This document shows, piece after piece, positions 1 to 9,506 of a stretch of DNA of 64,000 nucleotides. Location of the stretch: positions 62,001 through 126,000 of the forward strand of contig CATOTH010000004.1 of NCBI GenBank assembly GCA_951813065.1, read 5' to 3'. The first letter of the stretch is position 1, and each line of letters starts with the position of its first letter. A model generated the notes under the pieces. The model was not told where the DNA came from. It did no database searches and saw only the letters and a program-made list of their open reading frames with translations. Origin of the DNA: an uncultured Bryobacterales bacterium. GTDB taxonomy: Bacteria > Acidobacteriota > Terriglobia > Bryobacterales > UBA6623. The translations under genes and the position numbers were made by a program.

Positions 1-575
1 TTCGCGAAACGGAGCATTTCCGGGACCCCCGCTACTTCGGCGCGGGCTGGAAGGCGATGCCTTCGGATCTGTCGTCTCCCCGCCTCGGCGAGCGCACTTT
101 GACCTTGTTGGATGACATGCACAACTGGGGTCTGGACAAGCGGCTCCTCGGCGAAGTCGATGTGTTCCAGTTCGATCACACGCATGAGGTCTATGCCCAC
201 ATGAACGTCAACTACATAAAGGCGGAGCGCCTGCCGGGTTTCGCGGATTACGGGGAGCTCCTCGAGCCCCTGCGAGCGGGCGACTTCTTCGTCTCGACCG
301 GGGAAGTCCTGCTGCCGTCCTGGGAAATCAGCGGGACGGATGCGGAGATTGAGGTGAGCCTCGATGTACATGCGACATTCCCCCTGCGCTTCGCCGAGAT
401 CGTGTGGGGCGACGGGCACGGGACCCAGCGCCAGATCATCGACCTGTCCGGCACAGGGGAATTCGAGAAGCGGTCGTTTCGCTGGACGGCGAGGGCGCCG
501 GGCTGGAAATGGGCGCGCGTCGCTGTCTGGGACGTCGCCGCAAACGGGGCGTTCGTCAACCCGGTGCGGCGCTAG
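1..575 (+). CDS. C-terminal part of a CehA/McbA-like metallohydrolase (partial, cut by window edge)
   Basis: The reading frame is already open at base 3 and ends at TAG 573-575, so this is the 3' end of a gene that starts outside the window. About 190 residues are visible. The tail is beta-rich, with WEISGTDAEIEVSLDV and a final WARVAVWDVAANGAFVNPV. That ending resembles the C-terminal sandwich domain that follows the PHP metallophosphoesterase domain in CehA/McbA-type proteins of Acidobacteriota. The catalytic domain is not visible, so the family call rests only on the tail and its enzymatic activity cannot be judged. An internal ATG at 57 is not taken as the start, because coding-like sequence continues upstream in the same frame. 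Confidence 0.5.
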   Translation, partial: RETEHFRDPRYFGAGWKAMPSDLSSPRLGERTLTLLDDMHNWGLDKRLLGEVDVFQFDHTHEVYAHMNVNYIKAERLPGFADYGELLEPLRAGDFFVSTGEVLLPSWEISGTDAEIEVSLDVHATFPLRFAEIVWGDGHGTQRQIIDLSGTGEFEKRSFRWTARAPGWKWARVAVWDVAANGAFVNPVRR

Positions 576-626
576 CGACTCGGCGAAGGTTGCGGCATTG
601 CCCCCTGAATCGGATAGGATTTCCCC

Positions 627-1604
627 GTGCAGTCCACAGTGCTAACAGGCACCGGCTTGAACGTATCGCGAGTCTGCCTCGGGACCATGACCTTCGGATC
701 CCAGGTCGAGGAGGCGGAGGCCGCACGGATGGTCGACTACGCACTCGACCAAGGAGTGACGTTTCTCGACACGGCGAACGTCTACAACGGCGGCGTTTCG
801 GAGGAAATCACCGGTCGGGTCCTCGGTGTGCGTCGGTCGCGCATCGTCTTGGCAACGAAGGTGCGGGGACAAATGGGCGGGTCCGATGGAAGCGGTTACG
901 GCGGGCTGAGTCCCGCTGCGATCCGGCACGCCGCCGAGGAGAGCCTGCGCCGGCTCGGTACCGACTACATCGACATCTATTACCTGCACCAACCGGACGG
1001 GGCCGTGCCCATTGCCGACTCGCTTGAGGCGATGGACGGGCTCCGCCGCGAAGGCAAGATCCGCTGGATCGCTTCCTCGAACTATGCGGCATGGCAAATC
1101 GCGGAAATGTTCGCGATCTCCAGCGAGAGGGGCTTTCTGGCCCCCCTGGTTGCCCAGCCGATGTACAACGTCCTCGCGCGCGGCATCGAGCAGGAATACC
1201 TTGCCTTCACGGAGCATTTCGGCGTCTCGAACGTCTGCTACAATCCGCTGGCGGGCGGCCTGCTGAGCGGGAAGCAGTCGTTCGAGAAAGGGCCGCTGCC
1301 CGGTACCCGTTTCGACGGCAATGCCATGTACCTGCGGCGGTTCTGGCACGAAGAGTACTTTCGAGCGGTCGAGATGCTTCGCGCCGCCGCGAAAGGGCTC
1401 TCAATCTCGCTTGCCGAGCTGGCGCTCCGCTGGGTCTGTCACAGGCCGGGTGTCGACTCCGTGATCCTCGGGGCGTCGAAATTCGACCATCTCGAGCAGA
1501 ACATGCGCGCGATGCGCAACGCGGCCCTGCCGGAAGAGACGCTCGCGGTGTGCGACGCCGCATGGCAGGCGTTGCGCGGCACAACGCCCAACTACAATCG
1601 CTGA
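627..1604 (+). CDS. Aldo/keto reductase
   Basis: A 325-residue NAD(P)H-dependent oxidoreductase of the aldo/keto reductase TIM-barrel superfamily, cytoplasmic, reducing an aldehyde or ketone (often a sugar-derived carbonyl). The catalytic tetrad is readable: Asp48 and Tyr53 in FLDTANVYNGG, Lys78 in LATKVRG and His121 in YYLHQPDG. The C-terminal cofactor-binding segment VDSVILGASKFDHLEQN is also present. Length is normal for the KCNAB/YajO-like branch. The start is GTG 627, preceded by a GGATAGGAT-like ribosome site. It lies 51 bases after the preceding gene on the same strand and may be cotranscribed with it. The substrate cannot be told from sequence. Confidence 0.9.
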   Translation: MQSTVLTGTGLNVSRVCLGTMTFGSQVEEAEAARMVDYALDQGVTFLDTANVYNGGVSEEITGRVLGVRRSRIVLATKVRGQMGGSDGSGYGGLSPAAIRHAAEESLRRLGTDYIDIYYLHQPDGAVPIADSLEAMDGLRREGKIRWIASSNYAAWQIAEMFAISSERGFLAPLVAQPMYNVLARGIEQEYLAFTEHFGVSNVCYNPLAGGLLSGKQSFEKGPLPGTRFDGNAMYLRRFWHEEYFRAVEMLRAAAKGLSISLAELALRWVCHRPGVDSVILGASKFDHLEQNMRAMRNAALPEETLAVCDAAWQALRGTTPNYNR

Positions 1605-1761
1605 GACTGGTTCCCGTCAGTCTGCCGGGGATGTACGCATCGAGTTGAACGGCGGTCTTGCTGCACTCTGCTCGCGCCGCGGCACAGGACCTCAAGCACC
1701 GGGGCATGGGTCATGAGTTTCTTGCATTGGCGTCGCAGGGGAATCCAGCCTTCGTGCTTGC

Positions 1762-2718
1762 CTATCGGGCGTTGGCCAACGCCGATTCGCGCGTTTTCCG
1801 CATCATTTCGTCCAGTGATCGCCGGGGCAAGGCGATGAGAATCGGTCGTAGCATCCAGCGCAAGGCTTTGGGGATGCTGCGAGTCAGCGAGATGGCGCGG
1901 TGCTCGACGATGACCCCGGTCCCAGTCTGCGCGAAACGCCAAAAGACCCGGAGTCGCCATAGGTAACCGTTGTCGTCACCAGGAGGTCTCAAGGACTCTT
2001 CCGGATGCCCCGGCCGGCGAACTTCCCGGATGCTAATGCTCTGGGAGCGTCCCCACCAGCGCAGTTCGTCCATGGGAGCGTATTCGGCGTGGTGTTCCGT
2101 GTCGAGCACAGCTGTCAGGACGTTCTTGGCGAGGACCCGCATGGCCACGCGATACGTGTGGCCCTCTCGCTCGAGGATCCGAGATCGAATCACGGACGGG
2201 GCATAGGTGGTGGCGTGCGTGTCGTACGAGGTGACGACGTGGACCAGTTGCTCGACCCTCACGCCGGGCACGAGCACTGCAGCGCTCCAGTCGTGGACCA
2301 ATCCCCCTTGAATCTCGTGCCAGCCTTGCCCCGAGGAGGGCCCTACGACGATATCCCCCACCGAGACCGCATGCTCCCGGGTCGAGTTCTCCGAACTCCA
2401 GAGGAAGGGGGACTCGCCGGCTAGCCGTTGAGCGAATTGGCTCTCGGCGGCTTGCACGTGGATGTCGAATTCGCGGATCGTCTCGGTTTGGAGCTGTGTC
2501 TGGGCGCTTAACGCATCGGGGAATGTCAGATGCCACAGGGCGCCAGCGAGTGCCGCGGTGCGAACACCATTGCGGTGAAGATGTCTCGCATGGCATGACC
2601 GTTGTCGAGCCGGCCCCTGAGGAGAATCCCTCGAATCCGTGCGAGAGACGTTGCCAATTGCGACCGCGTGCTCGTCACGTGGTGACCCGCTTCCTTCATC
2701 ACGCCAGCGAAATGGCAT
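1762..2718 (-). CDS. Exported SRPBCC/START-like hypothetical protein, 5' end doubtful
   Basis: From about base 2565 down to 1762 this encodes a convincing protein that I recall as a conserved acidobacterial hypothetical. A leader-like stretch (RTAALAGALWHLTFPDALSA) is followed by TETIREFDIHVQAAES, a long central domain with GGLVHDWSAAVLVPGV and SYDTHATTYAPSVIRS, and NGYLWRLRVFWRF near the end. The layout suggests a SRPBCC/START-like lipid-binding fold; this is inference. The 5' end is odd: there is no ATG, GTG or TTG in frame near the leader. The first in-frame ATG is at 2718, which adds about 50 arginine-rich residues that do not look natural. A frameshift or start-codon loss just upstream of 2570 is likely, so the gene may be silent. 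Confidence 0.6.
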   Translation of the reverse strand: MPFRWRDEGSGSPRDEHAVAIGNVSRTDSRDSPQGPARQRSCHARHLHRNGVRTAALAGALWHLTFPDALSAQTQLQTETIREFDIHVQAAESQFAQRLAGESPFLWSSENSTREHAVSVGDIVVGPSSGQGWHEIQGGLVHDWSAAVLVPGVRVEQLVHVVTSYDTHATTYAPSVIRSRILEREGHTYRVAMRVLAKNVLTAVLDTEHHAEYAPMDELRWWGRSQSISIREVRRPGHPEESLRPPGDDNGYLWRLRVFWRFAQTGTGVIVEHRAISLTRSIPKALRWMLRPILIALPRRSLDEMMRKTRESALANAR

Positions 2719-3284
2719 AGAGCAGATGTCATCGGCGGTATCACCAAGAATCTGTACGCCTCGCGGATGAAATCGAGCACAGCTGTTCGCGGCGGCATTG
2801 TTTCGACCGTTCTCACTATCCCGAAGACGCACTTGTCGATGCCTTGGCGTACCGTGTCGACAAGTGAGCCGAGAGATCCATCTAGGTGATAGCTGCATGC
2901 CAGGATGGTGGTGCCCGAAAGGGAGATTACGCAGATCCCGAAGACGAAGTTCCAAAGCGAGGTCGCGCCTATTGCAATGCGACCGCATCCGCTGTCACTC
3001 TGCTTGCAACTTGCCTCCGGCCATGCTCGTGTGCGCGGGTGATTCGGCGCGTCGGAACTGAGCAGATCGCTGTGTGGATCACAGGACCGCGCGTAGAGAT
3101 CAGACCCTCACGGAACGGTTTGTTTGTCTTGGCTGCGCCGTGAGCCGAGGATTCCGAACCGTATCCCGCTCCGTTCGAGAAGACCGCTCGCCCCAAGCCA
3201 GCCTCGACCTGTTTGGCGAGACGTTGTAACCCATGTCTTCGGTACGTACTGGTACGGGTGCTTCCGGGCCGGACCGATGACAGA
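2719..3284. other. Stretch without a recognisable gene
   Basis: Only arginine- and serine-rich chance frames are seen on both strands. A short forward segment around 2960-3060 (SAVTLLATCLRPCSCARV) faintly resembles the C-terminus of a MacB/FtsX-like permease, but it is too short and degraded to call. Confidence 0.4.
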
Positions 3285-3361
3285 TGGTACGCCCGGCAGG
3301 ATTCGAACCTGCGACCTCTTGCTCCGGAGGCAAGCGCTCTATCCAGCTGAGCTACGGGCGC
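3285..3361 (-). tRNA. tRNA-Arg (anticodon CCG)
   Basis: On the minus strand the sequence folds into a full cloverleaf. The acceptor stem is GCGCCCG paired with CGGGCGT (G-U at the first pair). The D-arm contains GCTCAGCTGGATAGAGC and the anticodon arm is CTTGC-CTCCGGA-GCAAG. The T-arm is GCAGG-TTCGAAT-CCTGC, with discriminator A and an encoded CCA. Loop positions 34-36 read CCG, which decodes CGG arginine codons, common in this GC-rich coding DNA. Length is 77 nt including CCA. Confidence 0.97.
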
Positions 3362-3548
3362 CTACGCCGAGAGTTCCATCATACAAGACCGCCCGTGTCC
3401 AGAACTGGCAGGTCCCCTTGGAGCGGCGTATAATCTCAGGTAGGGAAGTCAGTTTTCCGCCGAAGATTGGCCAACGATTGGGTTTGCGAGGGTGCCTCTG
3501 AGGACCTCAGCCGGCCCAACCGGGCACACCGCCAGTCCGGCGGAGAAC

Positions 3549-6341
3549 ATGGTTGCGGCTATGCGTTCATTCTGGTGCATCGCACTTGCCCCCTGGTTGC
3601 TCACCGGCGCCTGCTGGGCCGCCGACGCGTCTTCCGGAGTGGTCGCCGAGGGGGACCGTTTGTTCGCGACCGAGATCCAGCCCGTGCTCGCGGCGAAGTG
3701 TCTCCCGTGCCATGGGCAGGACCCCGAATTGGTCCTGGGCGGTTTGGACCTGACGGCTCGCGAAGGCCTGTTGCGCGCGGGCAATTCCGGTCTTCCGGCA
3801 ATCGTCCCCGGCGATCCGGACGGAAGCCTCTTGTACCAGGCGATTTCCGGCGGCGAAGGCGTCTTGCCGATGCCGCCAAAGGAGAACGACCGGCTCGCCA
3901 CAGAGCAACTCGCGCGGGTGAGGGAATGGATCGAGCATGGCGCCCCGTGGCCTGGCGAGGCTGAGATCGAAGAAATCCGTTCAGCCTTGGTGTCTGAGGG
4001 GCTCGAAGGCGCCGGCGTCAGCGTCGTCACCAGCGGAGGCCAGACCGAGGCGTGGACGCGGCGACTCTACGACCCCGAGGACATTTGGGCGTTTAAGGCG
4101 GTCGAGAAGCCGCCGGTGCCCAGCGTGCCCGCCAGCAACCCGGTCGACGCGTTCCACCGAGCCAAGCTCGCGGAGGCGGGAATCGCTCCCGCTCCCCGGT
4201 CGGACGACCTCGCTGCCCTGCGGCGCGTGTACTACGGACTGACCGGATTGCCTCCAACGCCCGGCCAGGCTCGCGAATTCCTCGCGGACACGGCTCCGGG
4301 TGCCTGGGACCGGCTGGTGGACCGCCTGCTGGCCAGCCCGCGCTACGGCGAGCAGTGGGGCCGGCATTGGCTCGATGTTGTGCGCTACGCGGATACCGCC
4401 GGGAACTCGAACGATTACGAGCGCTCCAACGCCTGGCGTTACCGGGACTACGTCATTCGTTCCTTCAACGCGGACAAGCCGTATGACCGGTTCGTGACCG
4501 AACAACTCGCGGGCGACGAACTAGACCCGGACGACCCCGAAATGGCGGTCGCGACCGGATTCCTGCGGATGGGCCCATGGGGCTCGGCGATGGTGCCCAA
4601 GAAGATGGCACGGCAAGCGTATCTGGACGATGTTGTGCATAGCGTCGGCCAGGCTTTCCTTTCGATGCCGCTGCGCTGCTCGAAATGTCACGACCACAAG
4701 GTCGATCCAATCCCGACGCGCGACTACTACCGGATCTACGCTGCCTTCGCGACCACGCAAATGGCCGAGCGGCCGGCCGGGTTCCTGCCCGAAGAGAACG
4801 TGGCCAGGTTTGAGCAAGGGCGCGAGCACGTCAAGAAACTGCGGGATTTCGCTACCGCCCGCAAGGACGCGCTTGAAGCGAAAGTTGAGGATGGGGCCAG
4901 GGAGTGGTTTCGTGAGCGCAGTCTGGAATTCGTTCCGAGTGCCAAGCGGAACGACCTTCCCGATGACCGAAAGCCGCCGCGCCACTACGGCTTGACCTCG
5001 GCCGAAGAGGGGCGGCTGAAGGTGCGCAAGCAGGACGAGTGGATATGGACGCGCCGACTCGAGCGTTACGAGCCGCTTGCCCAGACGGTATTCAATGGGC
5101 CCGATTACATTCCCGGGAACGGCCGTAAGTTGCGAGTGCCTGCGAAGCTCGACACTAGCTGGCGTCCGCAGTCCACGATCCTGGATGGAGGCTCCGTGCA
5201 CGCGCCGGGTGAACCGGTTGCTCCAGGTGTCCTCAGCTCGACGCACCTTCCGACCGGACGCTCCGAGGGGAAGGACCCGTACTCGTTACCCGCGGGGCTC
5301 GATGGCCGCCGCCTGGCCCTGGCCGAGTGGATCGTAGATCCTCGCAATCCGCTTGCTGCCCGCTCCATCGTCAACCGCGTCTGGGCGTATCACTTCGGCC
5401 GAGGTCTCGTCGCCACGCCGAACAATCTCGGGGCGCTGGGCGGCAAACCGACTCATCCGGAACTGCTTGACTGGCTGGCGGCGGAGTTTGTCGAGCACGG
5501 GTGGTCGATCAAGCGGCTGCACCGCCAGATCCTGACTGCCGAGGTCTACCGCCAAAGCGGGAACCGGGATGACATGCAGGATGTCCGCACACTGGATCCG
5601 AGCAATCGCCTGCTGGCTTTCTTCGCCCCGCGCAGGCTGGCAGCGGAAGAGTTTCGGGACAGTATGCTCCTGCTGTCCGGAGAGTTGAATGCCGAAATGG
5701 GCGGCGTGCCCGCAATGCCCGAAATCAACATGGAAGTTGCCCTCCAGCCGCGCATGATCCAGTTCTCGATCGCTCCGGCATATCAGCCTTCGCCGATCCC
5801 CTCGGAGCGCAATCGGCGGTCGATCTACGCCTACCGTGTTCGCGGCCAGGCCGATCCGCTGATGGAGGTCTTCAACCAGCCCAATCCCAACGACTCGTGC
5901 GACCAACGCGATGCTTCTGCGGTCAGTCCGCAGGCGCTGACGATGATGAATTCCGATTACCTGACAAACCGGTCCATCGCGTTCGCCTTGCGACTGGACC
6001 GCGATGCTGGGGATTCGGGCGGCCGGATCGACCGGGCGTACCAGTTGGCCCACAACCGCTTGCCGGAACCGGACGTACGGCAGATGCTGTCAGACTACGT
6101 CGAAGCCATGGAAGCTCGCCACCGGGCGCGCACCCCCCAAGAGACGGACTATCCGACCCGCATCACGCGCTCGCTCGTCGAGGAATTCACCGGCGCGCCA
6201 TTTGAGTACGAGGAGTGGCTGCCGGTCTACGAGGACTACGACCCCGACGTCCAACCTTGGGAGGTTGGTGACCGCACGCGCGCGCTCGCCGACCTTTGTT
6301 TGCTATTGTTCAATTCAAACGAGTTCGCTTATGTCTACTAG
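3549..6341 (+). CDS. Planctomycete-type cytochrome c protein (PSCyt1-DUF1549-DUF1553)
   Basis: A roughly 930-residue exported protein with three regions in order. An N-terminal c-type haem domain carries CLPCHG (Cys51, Cys54, His55 from this start). A DUF1549 region follows (FHRAKLAEAGIAPAPRSDDL to CSKCHDHKVDPIPTRDYY, whose CSKCH could bind a second haem). The C-terminal DUF1553 region contains LAEWIVDPRNPLAARSIVNR and RGLVATPNNLGALGG. A signal peptide (MRSFWCIALAPWLLTGACWA) directs it outside the cytoplasm. The family is common in Planctomycetes, Verrucomicrobia and Acidobacteria, usually next to a DUF1501 gene as here, and is thought to act in oxidative breakdown of complex carbohydrates. 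I chose ATG 3549 because GGAG lies just before it; ATG 3561 is an alternative. Confidence 0.92.
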   Translation: MVAAMRSFWCIALAPWLLTGACWAADASSGVVAEGDRLFATEIQPVLAAKCLPCHGQDPELVLGGLDLTAREGLLRAGNSGLPAIVPGDPDGSLLYQAISGGEGVLPMPPKENDRLATEQLARVREWIEHGAPWPGEAEIEEIRSALVSEGLEGAGVSVVTSGGQTEAWTRRLYDPEDIWAFKAVEKPPVPSVPASNPVDAFHRAKLAEAGIAPAPRSDDLAALRRVYYGLTGLPPTPGQAREFLADTAPGAWDRLVDRLLASPRYGEQWGRHWLDVVRYADTAGNSNDYERSNAWRYRDYVIRSFNADKPYDRFVTEQLAGDELDPDDPEMAVATGFLRMGPWGSAMVPKKMARQAYLDDVVHSVGQAFLSMPLRCSKCHDHKVDPIPTRDYYRIYAAFATTQMAERPAGFLPEENVARFEQGREHVKKLRDFATARKDALEAKVEDGAREWFRERSLEFVPSAKRNDLPDDRKPPRHYGLTSAEEGRLKVRKQDEWIWTRRLERYEPLAQTVFNGPDYIPGNGRKLRVPAKLDTSWRPQSTILDGGSVHAPGEPVAPGVLSSTHLPTGRSEGKDPYSLPAGLDGRRLALAEWIVDPRNPLAARSIVNRVWAYHFGRGLVATPNNLGALGGKPTHPELLDWLAAEFVEHGWSIKRLHRQILTAEVYRQSGNRDDMQDVRTLDPSNRLLAFFAPRRLAAEEFRDSMLLLSGELNAEMGGVPAMPEINMEVALQPRMIQFSIAPAYQPSPIPSERNRRSIYAYRVRGQADPLMEVFNQPNPNDSCDQRDASAVSPQALTMMNSDYLTNRSIAFALRLDRDAGDSGGRIDRAYQLAHNRLPEPDVRQMLSDYVEAMEARHRARTPQETDYPTRITRSLVEEFTGAPFEYEEWLPVYEDYDPDVQPWEVGDRTRALADLCLLLFNSNEFAYVY

Positions 6342-7794
6342 ACGGAGAGACTCGAGAACCTCATTCGGCTGCCCGCCGATTTCCCCGTCCGCGCATCGCA
6401 TGGGCCGTCGCGACGTTCTCTACGGTCTGGGCGCGTCGGTCGGCGCGATTGCCTTCTCCGACCTGTTGGCGAGCGAGGCCCGGGCCGCGGTCGGGCCACT
6501 GGCGCCGAAGGAGCCTATGCTCCCGGCCAAGGCGAAAGCGTGCATTTTCGTTGTGCTGGAAGGCGGTCCCGGGCACATGGACACCTTCGATCCGAAGCCC
6601 AAGCTGCGGGAAATGCACCTGAAGGAATCGGTCCGCGACCCGAACCAGGTGCTGGTCGAGGTCACCGCCAAGACGTACTACGTAGGAAGCCCGTTCGGAT
6701 TCCGCAAGACCGGCAACTCCGGGATCGACATGTGTGATCAGTTCGTGCACATGGCGGACGCTGCGGTTGCCGACGAGCTGTGCGTCTACCGCGGGTGCCA
6801 GGCGCAATCCGTAAACCATCCGGACGCTCTTTATCACATCAATACAGGGAGCACGCTCGGGGCGGATCCCGGTGTCGGCTCGTGGGTGACTTACGGGCTC
6901 GGCAGCTTGAATCAGAACCTGCCCGGTTACGTCGTCATGGCGGAACTGGCGTTTCCCCAGGGCGGGTCGGGGAACTGGTCGAACGGGTTCCTGCCGGCCC
7001 ACTACCAGGGGACCCTGCTGCGCCCTTCGGGATCTCCCCTGCTCGATCTCGATCCTCCTGAGTGGAAGACCCGGCAGCAGCAGCGCGAGAGCCTCGACAT
7101 GCTGGCGGAACTGAATCGCAGGCATGCCCAGCGCCATCCGTCCCACGACGAGCTCGCGGCGCGCATAGAGAGCTACGAACTCGCATACAGGATGCAGGCC
7201 GAGGTCCCCGACATCGTCGATCTCAGCCGAGAGACCCAAGCGACCAAGGAAGCCTACGGCCTCGACGAGGAGCCGACCCGGGATTTCGGGCGGCAGTGTC
7301 TGCTTGCCCGGAAACTGGTGGAGCAGGGCGTGCGGTTTGTCCAGATCTTCTCCGGCGGATGGGACAGTCACGACTTTCTGGAGCGGAACCACTCATCACG
7401 TATCCGTAGCGTCGACAAGCCGCTGGCAGCGCTGATCCGAGACCTGCGGCAACGCGGCATGCTGGACGAGACCTTGGTCGTGTGCTCAGGCGAGTTCGGC
7501 AGAACTCCGGACAACAATCGTCGCGGCGGGGTGGACCCGAACGGTCGTGGGCACAACGCCGACGCCATGGTCGTGCTGATGGCAGGAGGCGGGACTCCGG
7601 CCGGGACCGTCGTCGGAGCCACGGACGAATTCGGAAACCGGGCCGTGGAAGTCGTCCACCCCCTGCGCGACCTGCACGTGACGTGGTTACGGCTGATGGG
7701 CCTGGACGACAACCGCCTGACGTATTTCCACGGCGGGCGCTACAAGCAGTTGTCGCAGACAGGCGGTCAGCTGATCCCGGAACTGATCGCTTGA
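6331..7794 (+). CDS. DUF1501 family protein, Tat-exported
   Basis: A 487-residue protein of the DUF1501 family, related in fold to the sulfatase/alkaline phosphatase superfamily. ATG 6331 overlaps the stop of the PSCyt1 gene by 11 bases, so the two are translationally coupled. The leader has a twin-arginine motif (MGRRDVLYGLGASVGAIAFSD). Family signatures include FVVLEGGPGHMDTFDPKP, RGCQAQSVNHPDALYHINTG, ARKLVEQGVRFVQIFSGGWD, VVCSGEFGRTP and GRGHNADAMVVLMAGGG. Genome context in many phyla couples DUF1501 to PSCyt proteins, so the two probably work as a periplasmic pair; the reaction is unknown. ATG 6400 could also serve as start, but it lacks a ribosome site. Confidence 0.92.
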   Translation: MSTRRRDSRTSFGCPPISPSAHRMGRRDVLYGLGASVGAIAFSDLLASEARAAVGPLAPKEPMLPAKAKACIFVVLEGGPGHMDTFDPKPKLREMHLKESVRDPNQVLVEVTAKTYYVGSPFGFRKTGNSGIDMCDQFVHMADAAVADELCVYRGCQAQSVNHPDALYHINTGSTLGADPGVGSWVTYGLGSLNQNLPGYVVMAELAFPQGGSGNWSNGFLPAHYQGTLLRPSGSPLLDLDPPEWKTRQQQRESLDMLAELNRRHAQRHPSHDELAARIESYELAYRMQAEVPDIVDLSRETQATKEAYGLDEEPTRDFGRQCLLARKLVEQGVRFVQIFSGGWDSHDFLERNHSSRIRSVDKPLAALIRDLRQRGMLDETLVVCSGEFGRTPDNNRRGGVDPNGRGHNADAMVVLMAGGGTPAGTVVGATDEFGNRAVEVVHPLRDLHVTWLRLMGLDDNRLTYFHGGRYKQLSQTGGQLIPELIA

Positions 7795-7806
7795 TTGCAC
7801 GGCGGC

Positions 7807-9420
7807 CTACCGGTCCTGCTTGGTTTCCTCGAGAAATCTCTCCCAGGGAACTGCCTCCCCGTGTATCGGGGCGACGAGGGCCGGCGAGAGGCCATTCTGG
7901 ATGACGTTGTTGTAGAAGGCGTGCTCAGTCTCGGTCGGGCGGGGAATGTCGTCCGGCAGCAGACCGGGGTCGTACAGGTCGGCTTCGATCACGATCCGTT
8001 CTCCGGGCAGGTAGGCCATCAGCATGCCTTCGACGTGAATCCCCAAACCTTGGACGTAGTAGATTTCCAGGAACCGTTCTCCGTCGCCGAGGATGTATTT
8101 CTCGTCGACATCCTCCATCGTGTAGCCCTCGGAGATTTCAGTGGGTGGATAGAGCGAGACCATGTCCGGCTCGAGAGTGCGGGGCACGTAATTCAACAGC
8201 TCGCTCTCGTAGAAGAGACGGTTGCGCTGGTGGGTGACGATAGTCGCTCCGATGTGGAGGTAAGTGCGCAGCCCGCCCAGGTGATCGTAGTGGTCGTGCG
8301 TGTTGACGAGGAATCGAATCGGCTTGTCCGGCACCAGTTCGACGACCTTGTCTATCACGGCCAGCGAGCGGCGCTCGTTCAGCGGCGCTTCGATGATGGC
8401 AACGTACCCCGCAAACTCCACGGCCACGCTATTGTGTGAGCCCCCGCCGAGGAGCCAGACGCCCTCGGCCAGTTTGCTGGTCTCGACGAAATGGTCCGCC
8501 GGAGGAGCCTGCCGGACGACATCCGGCACGGCGAGCGGTGTGCAGTCGTTCGCGGTGATGTCGGGAAAGTTGCCGCCAAAGCTGTTGTGTCCACCTGTGA
8601 TGAGCGGGACCTGGCGCTCGTCGTCCCAGCCGTCGTGCTTGTGCCAGCCGGCGGGGAAGATGATGCCGTCTCCGACCTGCTGCCACGAGGTGAACTCGTG
8701 CTCATAGTTCATGTCTCCAAGGACCGGATGCGGCACTCTGGTCTGTGTCCGCTGGACGATGTTCCCCTCGCGCACGGTGGCGTTGACGCGGTACTTGTCG
8801 AGCACCGTGGCTGAGACCACGATCACTTTCTGAATGTTGCTTGTTGTGGCCCCGTCCCGGCCGCTCTCCCCCAGTTCCCATCGCCAGATCGCGGTGGTCT
8901 CTGCTCCGGGCATCCTGGCCGCCTTGACGAATCCGTGCGGGGTCATCCAGATGTCGAGTTGCCATAGATCGGCCACCTCGGGCGCCGCCACCGGCGTTCC
9001 ATCGATGCCGTCGACATACCAGGCATCAGAACCGGCCACGGCAAACGTCTGCTGCTCGCGCTGCTGCAACGGGGTGCCTCCCAGCCATCCCGAGCCGTAC
9101 TTCCAGGAGGCGGGGTTTAGGACGGGCTTTCGCCTGAATCGCTCGACGGAGGTTCGGCGTTCGAAATCGATGGTTCGCGAATAGTCATCCAGCGGCTCGC
9201 CAAGCGGCCAATCCGAGCTTTGCTCGATGTTCTGGCCGACCATTCCCGCGTAACCGGTTCCCGAGAAGCTGATGCATCCAAGTTGGTCGACGCCCATGGC
9301 CTCGGCAGTTCGATCGAGCACCGGGAACGGGTCGATATGGCCAGGGGCGGGTGTCTGACCCGGAGCGTGCGCAGTGACAAAGCCGGCGGCAACCAGGAGG
9401 CCGAGGATTCGTAGGGACAT
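7807..9420 (-). CDS. Exported metallo-beta-lactamase-fold hydrolase
   Basis: About 537 residues. The C-terminal third is a metallo-beta-lactamase domain with the zinc motif HDHYDH in FLVNTHDHYDHLGG near residue 375, then THQRN, IEADLYDPG and the late histidine in PIHGEA. The N-terminal 300 residues form a beta-rich domain (GYAGMVGQNIEQSSDWPLGE, QLDIWMTPHGFVKAARM) often seen before this fold in acidobacterial and sphingomonad secreted hydrolases. A signal peptide starts at ATG 9420 (MSLRILGLLVAAGFVTAHA). The open frame extends to 9576, but the extra residues look unnatural. It converges on the DUF1501 gene with a 12-base gap. Substrate unknown; quinoprotein relay, lactonase or esterase roles are all possible. 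Confidence 0.88.
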   Translation of the reverse strand: MSLRILGLLVAAGFVTAHAPGQTPAPGHIDPFPVLDRTAEAMGVDQLGCISFSGTGYAGMVGQNIEQSSDWPLGEPLDDYSRTIDFERRTSVERFRRKPVLNPASWKYGSGWLGGTPLQQREQQTFAVAGSDAWYVDGIDGTPVAAPEVADLWQLDIWMTPHGFVKAARMPGAETTAIWRWELGESGRDGATTSNIQKVIVVSATVLDKYRVNATVREGNIVQRTQTRVPHPVLGDMNYEHEFTSWQQVGDGIIFPAGWHKHDGWDDERQVPLITGGHNSFGGNFPDITANDCTPLAVPDVVRQAPPADHFVETSKLAEGVWLLGGGSHNSVAVEFAGYVAIIEAPLNERRSLAVIDKVVELVPDKPIRFLVNTHDHYDHLGGLRTYLHIGATIVTHQRNRLFYESELLNYVPRTLEPDMVSLYPPTEISEGYTMEDVDEKYILGDGERFLEIYYVQGLGIHVEGMLMAYLPGERIVIEADLYDPGLLPDDIPRPTETEHAFYNNVIQNGLSPALVAPIHGEAVPWERFLEETKQDR

Positions 9421-9506
9421 CAACACACATTCTGGGCGAAGCCCGTCCGTTCTGGATGCTATTGAGTAGAGGATCACCTTCTTGCCCACGGCCCCGAACC
9501 ACGCGC

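Noticed and set aside
2886..3143. Possible tail of a MacB/FtsX-like permease
   Set aside because: Similarity is limited to about 15 residues with an internal mismatch of key positions.
7795..8439. Forward 214-residue frame
   Set aside because: It is antisense to the metallo-beta-lactamase-fold gene, which has its zinc motif intact.
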